A DNA stretch of 64,000 bases from Oscillospiraceae bacterium. Lineage in GTDB: Bacteria; Bacillota; Clostridia; Oscillospirales; Oscillospiraceae. Positions 25,094-33,593 of the stretch are shown piece by piece. Where the stretch lies: contig WRAB01000007.1 in NCBI GenBank assembly GCA_009780435.1, forward strand, positions 1 through 64,000. Direction: 5' to 3'. The notes under the pieces were generated by a model, which saw only the letters and a list, made by a program, of their open reading frames with translations, was not told the origin of the DNA and made no database searches. Numbering within the stretch: position 1 is the stretch's first letter; every line of letters starts with the position of its first letter. The translations under genes were made by a program, and so were the position numbers.

Positions 25094-25807
25094 ATGTCAA
25101 CATCTCTCTCGTATTACTTCTCCCATCAGAACACATTCCCATTCCCCGGCTGGTTTGACGATCTGTCCACCCCGGCGGGAATCTTGGAAAAGGCCACATC
25201 CTTTCTCCAGGAGACCCTGGTCAAACCGGACGTAAAAGAAAACCACGCCACGATGAAAGGGGCCGCCCCCCATCTCTACGGCAATTACTACATTGGTGAG
25301 GGGACGGTAATCTACAACGACGTGACCATCATCGGCCCGGTGTACATCGGCAAACATGTGGAGATTATGCCCGGTGCCGTCATCCGGCCGGGGACGATTA
25401 TCAGCGACAAGTGCAGCGTAGGCCACAGCAGTGAGATCAAGCACAGTGTTCTCTTCGGCGGCGCAAAAGTGGCCAGTTTGGCCTTCGTGGGGGATTCCGT
25501 CCTGGGCAAAAGCGCCCGGATCGGCTCCGGTGTCATCACGGCCAACCGGAAGTTTGACCAATCCCGTGCCGCCATTAAGATCGACGGCGAAAAAATCGAC
25601 CTGGGGACGGATTTCTTCGGATGCGTCATTGGTGACTACACCCGCCTGGGCGCCAACTGCGTCACCCAACCGGGCACCCATATCGGCCCACACACTTGGA
25701 TCTTCCCCATGATCGGCGTCCGTGGGTTCATCCCCCGGGAAAAACGGGTGTTTGCCGAGCAGAAGCTGGTAATGACAGACAATGAAATCGTGGAGTTGAA
25801 GCCGTAG
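25094..25807 (+). CDS. Left-handed beta-helix (hexapeptide) acyltransferase
   Basis: A 237-aa protein of about ten imperfect hexapeptide turns (IGEGTVIYNDVTIIGPVYIGK; GAVIRPGTIISDKCSVG; IGSGVITAN; IGDYTRLGANCVTQPGTHIGP). It resembles the acyltransferase half of GlmU-like and UDP-sugar acyltransferases but lacks a nucleotidyltransferase domain. Donor and acceptor unknown. AAAGGAG lies 8 nt upstream of the start. Confidence 0.75.
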   Translation: MSTSLSYYFSHQNTFPFPGWFDDLSTPAGILEKATSFLQETLVKPDVKENHATMKGAAPHLYGNYYIGEGTVIYNDVTIIGPVYIGKHVEIMPGAVIRPGTIISDKCSVGHSSEIKHSVLFGGAKVASLAFVGDSVLGKSARIGSGVITANRKFDQSRAAIKIDGEKIDLGTDFFGCVIGDYTRLGANCVTQPGTHIGPHTWIFPMIGVRGFIPREKRVFAEQKLVMTDNEIVELKP

Positions 25808-25836
25808 GGTTGCGCGACTGCGCACAACCCACAGAC

Positions 25837-25869
25837 AAAAACGCACAAGGATTTTACTTTGTGCGTTTT
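25837..25869. terminator. Terminator after the hexapeptide gene
   Basis: Stem AAAACGCACAA / TTGTGCGTTTT, preceded by a second hairpin GGGTTG...CAACCC at 25807-25830. The remaining bases to 25956 show no clear promoter. Confidence 0.85.
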
Positions 25870-25956
25870 CTAATTCGCTTTTAATCCACGTTACATAGCA
25901 TTCTAAATTTGGGGTGTTATCCTGGCCGCATTACATCAGTTACAGGGAGTGAATCA

Positions 25957-26814
25957 ATGATTATCCAAGTAGAACACCTGCACAAATCCTACGGCGATAT
26001 ACACGCCGTGCGGGACATTAGCTTCACCGTCGGCGAGGGAGAGCTTTTTTCCTTTTTAGGCGTAAACGGGGCCGGGAAATCGACTACCATCGGGGTGCTG
26101 ACCACGCTTCTGGTAAAGAGCGCCGGCACGGCCCTGGTGGGCGGCTTCGATGTGGACAGAGACCCGGAGCGCGTCCGGAATCTCATCGGAATTGTCTTCC
26201 AGGAGAGTGTACTGGACAAACTGATGACCCCAGAGGAGAACCTGTCAGTCCGGGCCAGTCTGTACGGCTTAGACGGCACCGCACGCAAACAGGCGGTGGA
26301 GCGGGCGATTGCGCTCACGGATAGCGCTGAGTTTGCAAAACGGCCCTACGGCAAACTCTCCGGCGGGCAGCGGCGGCGGACGGATATCGCCCGCGCACTG
26401 GTTCACACGCCCAGACTTCTATTTCTCGACGAGCCCACGACGGGTCTAGACCCCAAGACCCGCAGGGATATCTGGACCCTAATTCGCACCCTGCAAAAAG
26501 ACACGGGCATGACCGTGTTTCTCACCACCCACTACATGGAAGAGGCCGCACAGAGCGATAACATTGTCGTGATCCACAAGGGCGAGATCAAAGCCCAGGG
26601 TACGCCTGTGGAGCTGAAAATGCGCCACTGCTCCGATATGCTGAAAATGACCCTGACAGACGGCACATACATGGAAGAAAAATTAAATAATACCGTGGAT
26701 GCCTTAGCCGTAATCGAGCAGTACAGAGACCGCTTGGCCAATGTAGAGATCGTAAACGGTACTTTGGACGATGTATTCTTAAACTTGACGGAGGGTTTGA
26801 ACGATGTTGATTAA
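25957..26814 (+). CDS. ABC exporter ATP-binding subunit
   Basis: A 285-aa ATPase with Walker A VNGAGKST, Q-loop FQES, signature LSGGQRRR and Walker B LLFLDEP, of the DrrA/daunorubicin-resistance type, with a C-terminal extension (about 225-285). It pairs with the membrane protein that follows, whose start overlaps by 11 nt. Cargo unknown. GGGAG lies 7 nt before ATG 25957. Confidence 0.92.
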   Translation: MIIQVEHLHKSYGDIHAVRDISFTVGEGELFSFLGVNGAGKSTTIGVLTTLLVKSAGTALVGGFDVDRDPERVRNLIGIVFQESVLDKLMTPEENLSVRASLYGLDGTARKQAVERAIALTDSAEFAKRPYGKLSGGQRRRTDIARALVHTPRLLFLDEPTTGLDPKTRRDIWTLIRTLQKDTGMTVFLTTHYMEEAAQSDNIVVIHKGEIKAQGTPVELKMRHCSDMLKMTLTDGTYMEEKLNNTVDALAVIEQYRDRLANVEIVNGTLDDVFLNLTEGLNDVD

Positions 26815-27664
26815 ACGAAATGTACTGCTCTTCTTCCGGGACAAAGCCAGCGTATTCTTCTCCCTCCTGGGTGCGCTTTTGATCCTGATGCTATACGTGC
26901 TATTCCTCGGCGATATGTTAGAAGCGGGCCTCCGGGCTGGGCTGGGCTTTGACTCCCCCTACATCCGCCCGGCCATGGCGAGTATTATCCTCGCCGGTAT
27001 GGTGGCGGTGACCAGCGTGACCAGTTGCACCGGTGCAATGGAGACAAGAGTGAACGATCGAGAAGGGGCCGGACGGGATTTCCTCACAAGCCCCATCTCC
27101 AGAGGAAAACTCACCCGGAGCTATATGCTGGGCTCCGCTGTCATCGGGCTCATTATGACGCTCCTCATCCTCGGGTTGTCCCTGATCTATATCGCAGCCA
27201 TCGGCGGCGGCGTGCCGGGGCTTATAGACTGGGCGCTCCTGGCGGTCACGGTGGTGCTCTGCGTACTCTGTGCAAACGCCATGATGTTCTTTCTCACGGC
27301 ATTCGTAAAAACCGCCGCCGCATTTGCCTCTTTGAGTGCGGTAATCGGGGCCTTGATCGGCTTCATCATGGGCATCTATATCCCCATCGGCACCCTGCCG
27401 GATGCGGTCCAGTGGGTGGTGCGGCTGTTCCCCATGAGCCACGCCGCCAGCATGTTCCGGCAGATTCTGAGCGACGCCCCCCTCCAGACCCTGTTTGCGG
27501 GCGCACCGCCCGAAGTTCTGGGAGAGTTTCAGGAGCTATACGGCATCGTATTCCACTATGGCGACTTCGTCAGCAGCTTCTGGTTCTCAGCGGCCTTTCT
27601 GGTGGTCACAACTGTGGTATTTTACACATTGAGCGTGGTGGTAATGCGCCGCCAGCGGGGATAG
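26804..27664 (+). CDS. ABC-2 type exporter permease
   Basis: A 286-aa membrane protein with six predicted helices in the ABC-2 arrangement and a conserved DFLTSPISRGKL cytoplasmic loop. It forms a drug or lipid exporter with the ATPase upstream. A strong terminator follows. Confidence 0.9.
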   Translation: MLIKRNVLLFFRDKASVFFSLLGALLILMLYVLFLGDMLEAGLRAGLGFDSPYIRPAMASIILAGMVAVTSVTSCTGAMETRVNDREGAGRDFLTSPISRGKLTRSYMLGSAVIGLIMTLLILGLSLIYIAAIGGGVPGLIDWALLAVTVVLCVLCANAMMFFLTAFVKTAAAFASLSAVIGALIGFIMGIYIPIGTLPDAVQWVVRLFPMSHAASMFRQILSDAPLQTLFAGAPPEVLGEFQELYGIVFHYGDFVSSFWFSAAFLVVTTVVFYTLSVVVMRRQRG

Positions 27665-27675
27665 ATTGAATAAAC

Positions 27676-27710
27676 GGCCCTTGTCTGGCAACGCCAAACA
27701 GGGCCATTTT
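27676..27710 (+). terminator. Terminator of the ABC exporter operon
   Basis: Nested stem GGCCCT-TGT-TGGC / GCCA-ACA-GGGCC with one mismatch, followed by ATTTTTC. The loop segment TGGCAACGCCA shares a 9-nt motif with both RNAs of the adjacent toxin locus. Confidence 0.85.
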
Positions 27711-27725
27711 TCTGGGATTATATGG

Positions 27726-27754
27726 TTGACAAGTTGTTCTGCGCACGCTACAAT
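27726..27754 (+). promoter_or_regulatory. Toxin mRNA promoter
   Basis: -35 TTGACA (27726-27731), 17-bp spacer, -10 TACAAT (27749-27754). Transcription should begin near 27761, leaving a leader of about 58 nt. Confidence 0.85.
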
Positions 27755-27818
27755 GCAACTAGGCGTTGCCAGACACGGTATGCGGTTAGCCGATATCCTC
27801 CGGAAGGAGGTGAGGCCA

Positions 27819-27905
27819 TTGTCAGTATTTGAAGCGATAACGTTAATGCTCGCATCTGCGGTGTTGATGCTAAAGCTGATTGCGTACATCGACAAAAGAA
27901 AATAA
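27819..27905 (+). CDS. Holin-like type I toxin peptide (28 aa)
   Basis: A TTG start 8 nt after a strong GGAAGGAGGTG site opens a 28-aa peptide: polar start LSVFEAITL, a hydrophobic membrane helix (about 8-23), and the basic end DKRK. This matches the small holin-like/TxpA-type toxins of Firmicutes type I systems, which insert in the membrane. It has its own sigma-A promoter and an opposing promoter that drives an antisense RNA over its 3' end. A GTG slightly upstream is an alternative start. Identification rests on peptide architecture and gene arrangement. Confidence 0.82.
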   Translation: MSVFEAITLMLASAVLMLKLIAYIDKRK

Positions 27906-27989
27906 CCGCCCAGCCCTCGAAAGCGTGCGGTTATTTTCTTAAATCGCAATTTTTCATAGGCTAACCGTTTACCGGCAACGCCTATTTAT
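27893..27989 (-). ncRNA. Predicted antisense RNA antitoxin
   Basis: Predicted from a consensus minus-strand promoter (start near 27989) and the shared terminator, giving an RNA of about 95 nt. Its 3' half is complementary to the toxin stop codon and 3' UTR. Its 5' end repeats, with small gaps, the toxin mRNA's own 5' sequence (TAGGCGTTGCC...GGTTAGCC), so the toxin leader and the region 27958-27982 form an inverted repeat. Confidence 0.75.
27896..27940. terminator. Bidirectional terminator shared by toxin mRNA and antitoxin RNA
   Basis: Perfect 14-bp stem AAGAAAATAACCGC (27896-27909) with GCGGTTATTTTCTT (27927-27940). It ends in T-rich sequence on either strand and includes the toxin stop codon. 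Confidence 0.88.
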
Positions 27990-27995
27990 ATTTAC

Positions 27996-28024
27996 AGTAT
28001 AACCCTTACCACAAGATTTGTCAA
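27996..28024 (-). promoter_or_regulatory. Antitoxin RNA promoter
   Basis: Minus strand -35 TTGACA (28019-28024), 17-bp spacer, -10 TATACT (27996-28001). Nearly consensus and with a better -10 than the toxin promoter, as expected for an RNA in excess. Confidence 0.88.
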
Positions 28025-28059
28025 TTCCTATCTGGGCAAGCAATCTTCTATTTTCCGTT

Positions 28060-29175
28060 CTACACTTCTGGGCCTCTCGCCCGCATAGTCAAATATGCGT
28101 TGATAAACCCGTCCAAATCTCCGTCCATGACGGCGCCGATGTTGCCGTTTTCAAAGTTCGTCCGGTGATCTTTCGCCAGAGTGTAGGGCATGAACACGTA
28201 GCTACGGATCTGGCTACCCCACTCGATGGCCCGCTGTTCGCCCTTGATGTCGTCGATTTTATCCAAGTGTTCCCGCTCTTTGATTTCAATCAATCGGCTG
28301 CGGAGCATCCGCATGGCGGTGTCCCGGTTTTGGTGCTGGCTCCGCTCCACTTGGCAGGCAACCACCACCCCTGTGGGGATATGGGTGATCCGGATGGCGC
28401 TCTCCGTCTTGTTGACGTGCTGCCCCCCGGCCCCGGAGGAGCGATAGGTGTCCACCCGCAGATCTTCCGGGCGGATATCCACTTCCATTGTGTCGTCCAG
28501 ATCGGGCATAACCTCCACGGCGGCGAAGGACGTGTGGCGGCGGCCCGATGCGTCAAAGGGGCTGATCCGCACCAGCCGGTGGATGCCGCTTTCGCTCTTC
28601 AGATATCCGTAGGCGTTCTCTCCCGCAATGGAGATGGTGGCGCTCTTGATGCCCGCCTCCTCTCCGTCCTGGTAGTCCAGGAGTTGCACGGCGAATCCGC
28701 GGCGCTCCGCCCAGCGGGTGTACATGCGGTAGAGCATCTGGGCCCAGTCCTGGGCCTCTACCCCACCGGCCCCGGCGTGGAACGAGAGGATGGCGCTCTG
28801 GCTGTCGTATTCGCCGGAGAGGAGCGTGGAGAGCCGCATGGTCTCCAACGCCTGTTCCACGGCGGCGTATTCCATGGAGAGTTCAGAGAGCAGGCTCTCG
28901 TCCTTTTCCTCAATTGCCATCTCGCAGAGGATAGAGAGATCTGCCCAGCGGCCATGGAGCCGATCATAACTCTCATATTTCTGTTTGAGCTGCTTGATCC
29001 GCTGTAAGACCTTTTGGGAATTTTGGACATCGTCCCAAAATCCGGCGGCGGCGCTGTCGGCCTCCAGCTGGGCCGCCTCTGACCGGGCTTCTTGGAGATG
29101 CAAAGCCTGACCCAGATTCAAAAGACCGGGTTCCAGAGCGGCGATTTTCAATTTGTATGCGTCAAATTCTAACAT
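28060..29175 (-). CDS. prfB: Peptide chain release factor 2
   Basis: A 371-aa RF2 that reads UGA and UAA. It has the SPF anticodon-like tripeptide (RISPFDASGRRHTS) and the catalytic GGQ (SSGAGGQHVNKTES). The N terminus (MLEFDAYKLKIAALEPGLLNLGQALHL) is read in one frame with no in-frame UGA, so the widespread +1 frameshift autoregulation is absent. The antitoxin promoter lies just beyond its 3' end. Confidence 0.96.
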   Translation of the reverse strand: MLEFDAYKLKIAALEPGLLNLGQALHLQEARSEAAQLEADSAAAGFWDDVQNSQKVLQRIKQLKQKYESYDRLHGRWADLSILCEMAIEEKDESLLSELSMEYAAVEQALETMRLSTLLSGEYDSQSAILSFHAGAGGVEAQDWAQMLYRMYTRWAERRGFAVQLLDYQDGEEAGIKSATISIAGENAYGYLKSESGIHRLVRISPFDASGRRHTSFAAVEVMPDLDDTMEVDIRPEDLRVDTYRSSGAGGQHVNKTESAIRITHIPTGVVVACQVERSQHQNRDTAMRMLRSRLIEIKEREHLDKIDDIKGEQRAIEWGSQIRSYVFMPYTLAKDHRTNFENGNIGAVMDGDLDGFINAYLTMRARGPEV

Positions 29176-29180
29176 GCGCC

Positions 29181-30026
29181 CTACGCCTCTCTGTCCCTTA
29201 CATAGATATGCTTGATGTTCACGTCCCCCGTCTGCCGCACATCAATCTCGAACCGGGGCAGGGATTTGAGCAGGGGGGTCAGCTTGGAGAACCCGAAATG
29301 TCTGGGATCAAAGTCCGGCTGCTTTTTGAGGAGCAGATTGCCCAGCTCTCCCAAGTAGGCGTAGCCGTCGTCGTCGGCGATGTCGGCAATGGAGTCGGCA
29401 ATGAATTGGATGGAATCTGGGTCTACCCGGGATGCGCCCTGGGGCTCTGTCCGCTTGGTCTTTTCAGATGCCTTTGTCTGCGGTTTGCCAGAGGGTTTCT
29501 CCTGGGTTCTTGTCCGAAACCGCTCCTGGACACGCTCTTCGGCCCGCTCTTCATCCTCCTGCTGGCGCTGATGATCTCGGATGACTTCGATGTAGATGAA
29601 CTTATCACACGCCACGATAAACGGGCTGGGCGTCTTCCGCTCCCCGATCCCGATGACCTTCTGCCCAGCCTCCCGCAGGCGGATGGCCAGACGGGTGAAG
29701 TCGCTATCACTGGACAAAATCACGAATCCGTCGGTCTTGCCGCTGTAGAGGATATCCATGGCGTCAATGATCATGGCGGAGTCCGTAGAATTCTTCCCGG
29801 AGGTATAGCCGTACTGCTGGATCGGCGTGATGGCGTGCTCTAAAAGCGGACCCTTCCACCCGCTGACATTGGGGCTGGTCCAGTCGCCGTAAATCCGTTT
29901 AATTGTAGGCGTGCCGTAGATGGCGATCTCCTCCATCACGCCCTTGATGCTGCTATGGGGAATATTGTCTGCGTCGATTAATACCGCTAGGTGCAGATTG
30001 TTTAAGTCCATTGCTGTCCCGATCAA
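29181..30026 (-). CDS. NYN domain ribonuclease-like protein with OST-HTH/LOTUS domain
   Basis: A 281-aa protein. Residues 12-150 form a NYN (PIN-like) nuclease domain with acidic DADN (18-21) and SSDSDFTRLA; a charged Gln/Glu/Arg linker follows; residues about 205-281 form an OST-HTH/LOTUS RNA-binding domain (YAYLGELGNLLLKKQPDFD..HFGF.KLTPLL). Such proteins are thought to process RNA. TTG at 30026 is 7 nt past GGAGG and is preferred; ATG at 30011 has no good site. The open frame upstream is only the antisense of nfeD. It lies 5 nt before prfB and is probably cotranscribed. Confidence 0.85.
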   Translation of the reverse strand: MIGTAMDLNNLHLAVLIDADNIPHSSIKGVMEEIAIYGTPTIKRIYGDWTSPNVSGWKGPLLEHAITPIQQYGYTSGKNSTDSAMIIDAMDILYSGKTDGFVILSSDSDFTRLAIRLREAGQKVIGIGERKTPSPFIVACDKFIYIEVIRDHQRQQEDEERAEERVQERFRTRTQEKPSGKPQTKASEKTKRTEPQGASRVDPDSIQFIADSIADIADDDGYAYLGELGNLLLKKQPDFDPRHFGFSKLTPLLKSLPRFEIDVRQTGDVNIKHIYVRDREA

Positions 30027-30156
30027 AATACGTCCTCCCCTCGGTTTTGTGTCATCCCAGTGTAGCACACTTCCCCTGTCAAAACAAGAAAAACAAAACG
30101 GGCGAAACTGTGAAAACCGGAAAATATTTTTTGCACAATTTTGATCCGATCTATGA

Positions 30157-30162
30157 TATACT
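30157..30162 (+). promoter_or_regulatory. Candidate -10 of the nfeD-SPFH operon
   Basis: TATACT preceded by TGA (extended -10); TTGCAC at 30131-30136 is 20 bp away, too far for a standard -35. Start codon 69 nt downstream. Confidence 0.4.
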
Positions 30163-30230
30163 ATGAACAGAGTATTTTGCGCAGCGGACGTTGTGTTCCG
30201 ACTGTAGCAGTTGCGGAAAGGAGGGATACT

Positions 30231-30749
30231 ATGAACCCAATTATCTTCTGGGCGGTTCTTCTCGTCATATTTCTCGTGTTGGAGGCCACTACAGCAGGGC
30301 TCACGTCTATCTGGTTCGCCCTGGGGGCTGTCGGCGCGCTCATCAGCGCTGCCATTGCGCCGGAGGGGCCGATCTGGCTCCGAGTTCTGATCTTTGTGGT
30401 CATTTCCGGTCTCGCCCTGTGGCTCACCCGGCCTTTTGTCCGGAAGCATCTCAATGTCAAGCGCACGGCTACAAACGCCAACCGGGTACTGGAGATGACA
30501 GGCGTCGTCCGGGAGGACATCGACAATCTGGCGGGCAAAGGCGTCGTATTTGTGGGCGGCAAGTTGTGGACGGCCCGCGCCGAAGACAATCAGCCCATCC
30601 CGGCGGATACCCCGGTGGAGATTCTCCGGATTGAGGGCGTGAAGCTCATCGTCCGTCCCGTTGAGACGGCAGAACCTGTACCTGCGTCTCCAGAGGCAGA
30701 AAAGCCCGAACCCGTGACCGCGTCTGCCACGGCGGACACAAACACATAA
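30231..30749 (+). CDS. NfeD family membrane protein
   Basis: A 172-aa protein with three hydrophobic helices in the first 75 residues and an OB-fold (about 85-145: MTGVVREDIDNLAGKGVVFVGGKLWTARA) ending in a Pro/Glu-rich tail. NfeD proteins partner SPFH/flotillin proteins in membrane microdomains, and an SPFH gene follows 26 nt later. GGAGGG lies before ATG 30231. Confidence 0.9.
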   Translation: MNPIIFWAVLLVIFLVLEATTAGLTSIWFALGAVGALISAAIAPEGPIWLRVLIFVVISGLALWLTRPFVRKHLNVKRTATNANRVLEMTGVVREDIDNLAGKGVVFVGGKLWTARAEDNQPIPADTPVEILRIEGVKLIVRPVETAEPVPASPEAEKPEPVTASATADTNT

Positions 30750-30775
30750 CACATTGAATTGAAGGAGGACACAAC

Positions 30776-31693
30776 ATGCTAGGCTATATTATTATGGGAT
30801 TGTTCTTGCTTGCGTTTATCATTTTTATCGCAAACATCCGCATCGTGCAACAGTCGAGGGCCTATGTCATCGAACGGCTGGGTGCCTACAACAAGACTTG
30901 GGGGACAGGACTCAAATGGAAGATCCCCTTCGCCGACAGAGTTGCCAGGGTCGTCTCACTCAAAGAGCAAGTCGTGGACTTCCCGCCCCAGCCCGTTATC
31001 ACGAGAGATAACGTCTCCATGCAGATTGACACGGTGATCTATTTTGAGATCACAGACCCTAAGCTCTATACGTACGGCGTGGAGAACCCCTTGACCGCCA
31101 TCGAAAACCTGACCGCCACAACCCTGCGTAACATCATTGGTGAGATGGAACTGGATCAGACCCTGACCAGCCGCGACGTCATCAACGCCAAGATGCGGGC
31201 CATCCTGGACGAGGCCACAGACCCCTGGGGGATCAAGGTCAATCGCGTGGAACTCCGGAACATCCTGCCGCCCCGTGATATCCAAGAGGCCATGGAGAAG
31301 CAGATGCGGGCCGAGCGTGAGCGCCGCCAGAGCATCCTCCGGGCAGAGGGTGAGAAGAAGAGCGCCATCCTGGTGGCCGAAGGTGAAAAAGAGGCCGCCA
31401 TCCTCCGGGCCGACGCACAAAAGCAGGCCGCCATCCTCCAAGCGGAAGGTGAGGCGAAAGCCATCTTGGCCGTACAGTCCGCCACTGCAGAGGGGATCCG
31501 CATGATTAATGAGTCCAACCCCTGCAGCGCCGTAATTCAGATCAAAGCCTTAGAGGCTTTCTCCGCCGCCGCTAACGGCCGTGCGACGAAGATCATTATT
31601 CCCTCCGAGATCCAAGGTCTGGCGGGCCTCGCCGCCGGGATCAAAGAGATCATGACCGACCCGGAACGGCCGCCCGCCGCCAAAGAGAAATAA
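30776..31693 (+). CDS. SPFH/Band 7 (stomatin-like) membrane protein
   Basis: A 305-aa protein: one N-terminal membrane helix (about 5-24), an SPFH domain (25-190) with VIERLGAYNKTWGTGL and ITRDNVSMQIDTVIYFEITDP, then an Ala/Glu/Lys coiled coil with repeats such as AILRAEGEK and AILQAEGEAKA. It oligomerises in the membrane and probably works with NfeD. AAGGAGG lies upstream; a bidirectional terminator follows. Confidence 0.93.
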   Translation: MLGYIIMGLFLLAFIIFIANIRIVQQSRAYVIERLGAYNKTWGTGLKWKIPFADRVARVVSLKEQVVDFPPQPVITRDNVSMQIDTVIYFEITDPKLYTYGVENPLTAIENLTATTLRNIIGEMELDQTLTSRDVINAKMRAILDEATDPWGIKVNRVELRNILPPRDIQEAMEKQMRAERERRQSILRAEGEKKSAILVAEGEKEAAILRADAQKQAAILQAEGEAKAILAVQSATAEGIRMINESNPCSAVIQIKALEAFSAAANGRATKIIIPSEIQGLAGLAAGIKEIMTDPERPPAAKEK

Positions 31694-31708
31694 AAAAATC
31701 TCTTGTAG

Positions 31709-31747
31709 AAAATGAGAACCACCACTTCAAGTGGTGGTTCTCATTTT
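31709..31747. terminator. Bidirectional terminator between the SPFH gene and fucI
   Basis: Perfect 18-bp stem (31709-31726 with 31730-31747) centred on CCACCACT/AGTGGTGG, flanked by A and T runs. Confidence 0.92.
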
Positions 31748-31763
31748 TAAGTAGTAATGAGGA

Positions 31764-33530
31764 CTATTTGTACAACGGCCCATAGGTCGCACAGGCGCGA
31801 TAATCGGCGCCTTCTTTGTCGGCAGTGCCGAACGCAGACCAGGCGTGGGGGCGGAAGATCCGTTCATCGCATACGTTGTGCAGAGCCACGGGGATCCGCA
31901 ACATGGAGGCCAGTGTGATGAGATCCGCGCCGCGGTGGCCGTAGCAGAATGCCCCGTGGTTGGAACCCCAGTTTGCCATGACGCTGTACACGTCGGTGAA
32001 CGCACCTTCGCCGGTGACAATGGGCGCAAACCAGGTGGAGGGCCAAGTGGGGTTGGTGCGGTCTAACAGGGTCTTATTGACGTCGGCGGGCAGGTCAACC
32101 GTGTACCCCTCGGCAATTTGCAGGGTCGGTCCCAGGCCGTCGATTAAATTCACGCGCACCATAGTGACAGGCATGACACCCTCGGTCTCAAACTTGGAGG
32201 AGAACCCGCCGCCCCGGAAATAGCCGGTCTCCGCCGGACACCACTGTGTTTTCTCCAAGCAGCCTTTGATGTCTTCATCTGTCATGTCCCACCAGGACTT
32301 GATCACGCTCTCGCCGCCGAGATCCTTGGCGCCGCCGCTGCCGTCCAGGGCTGCGGCCCCGGAGTTAATCAGATGGATAAATCCGTCTTTTGCCTTGCCC
32401 TCCGGCTTCCAGCCCGTGACCCGTTCCACCGCCTCCGGACTCCAATACGTCCGCACGTCGGCGAAGATGGAGGTGGCACCGTCCATCAGGTGGGTAAACA
32501 GCATGGACAGGCCGTTTAGGCCGTCGTTTTCTGTGGCTACAATGGTGGGCTGTCGCTTGCCGTTCCAGTCAAAGCTGGAGCTGAGGATTGCCTCCATGAA
32601 ATCGCCGTTTGGCAAGTGGTCGGTCCACTGCCGCTGGCCTTGGAACCCGCCCAGGAGCCCGTTGCGCCCCAGGGCCTCTTCGTGGAAGCCCAGCTCGCCC
32701 AGTTTCGGGTTGCCCAGCAAAATATCTTTACAGATCAGGGTCATCTTGACCACAAACTCCCACTGTTCCGCTTTCTCTTCGGGACGAAACTGTTTGTCGC
32801 CGGTGTTGACGTCAAAGCCCTCTTTACAGTTTGCTTTTGTCCACGCCAGGGCCTTCTGGAACGCGTCGGGATCGAAGATATCCCGATCGATCCGGCGCAC
32901 GATTTCGCTCATATCCACCCACTCGGCCCGCATCCCCAAGTATTTCTGGAAGAAGTGGGGATCCAAGAACGAGCCCATGATGCCCATAGAGACGCCGCCG
33001 ATGCCCACATAGGCCTTGTTTCTCATCTGCCCCACGGCGATGGCGGCCTTGGCAAAGCGCAAGAGTTTTTCCCGCACATCCGACGGCACTTGGGTGTTGC
33101 CTATATCCTGCACATCCCGGCCATAGATAGCATACGCCGGCAGGCCCCGCTGGGCGTGGGCCGCCATGACCGCCGCTAAATATACGGCACCGGGCCGCTC
33201 GGTCCCGTTAAAGCCCCAGACCGCCTTTACTGTGTTAGGGCTCAAGTCCATAGTCTCGCTACCGTAGCACCAGCACGGGGTCACGGTCAGCGTACCGATT
33301 ACGTTCTCTCTGGCAAACTGTTCTGCGCAGGCGCCGGCCTCGGCACCGCCGCCGATGGTGGAGTTTGCGATTACGCACTGAACCGGGGTTCCGTCGGCGT
33401 AGCGCAGGTTCTCGCTAATCAGCGTTGCCGCGGCTTTGGCCATATTCATGGTCTGTACTTCCAGACCCTCCCGTACGCCGCCCCAGCGGCCGTCAATGGT
33501 GGGTCGAATCCCGATTTTTGGATAGGTCAT
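31764..33530 (-). CDS. fucI: L-fucose isomerase
   Basis: A 588-aa Mn-dependent aldose-ketose isomerase, full length. Recognised by [16 protein letters not shown] at the N terminus, [15 protein letters not shown] carrying metal ligands, and [24 protein letters not shown] near the C terminus. FucI converts L-fucose to L-fuculose and is known to accept D-arabinose and L-galactose. It is the last gene of the LacI-controlled importer operon, after fucU. Confidence 0.95.
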   Translation of the reverse strand: MTYPKIGIRPTIDGRWGGVREGLEVQTMNMAKAAATLISENLRYADGTPVQCVIANSTIGGGAEAGACAEQFARENVIGTLTVTPCWCYGSETMDLSPNTVKAVWGFNGTERPGAVYLAAVMAAHAQRGLPAYAIYGRDVQDIGNTQVPSDVREKLLRFAKAAIAVGQMRNKAYVGIGGVSMGIMGSFLDPHFFQKYLGMRAEWVDMSEIVRRIDRDIFDPDAFQKALAWTKANCKEGFDVNTGDKQFRPEEKAEQWEFVVKMTLICKDILLGNPKLGELGFHEEALGRNGLLGGFQGQRQWTDHLPNGDFMEAILSSSFDWNGKRQPTIVATENDGLNGLSMLFTHLMDGATSIFADVRTYWSPEAVERVTGWKPEGKAKDGFIHLINSGAAALDGSGGAKDLGGESVIKSWWDMTDEDIKGCLEKTQWCPAETGYFRGGGFSSKFETEGVMPVTMVRVNLIDGLGPTLQIAEGYTVDLPADVNKTLLDRTNPTWPSTWFAPIVTGEGAFTDVYSVMANWGSNHGAFCYGHRGADLITLASMLRIPVALHNVCDERIFRPHAWSAFGTADKEGADYRACATYGPLYK

Positions 33531-33593
33531 CTGCCTCTCTCCTTACTCGTTTTATTTTCTGTTCTCCCCGCACAGGCGAGGAAAATAAATTTC

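Noticed and set aside
28018..29007. Long open frame opposite prfB
   Set aside because: A shadow of a highly conserved gene, with no ribosome site or recognisable domain.
30027..30752. N-terminal extension of the NYN protein to 523 residues
   Set aside because: The extension is antisense to nfeD and has no domain. A TTG with a well-placed GGAGG gives the natural NYN start.
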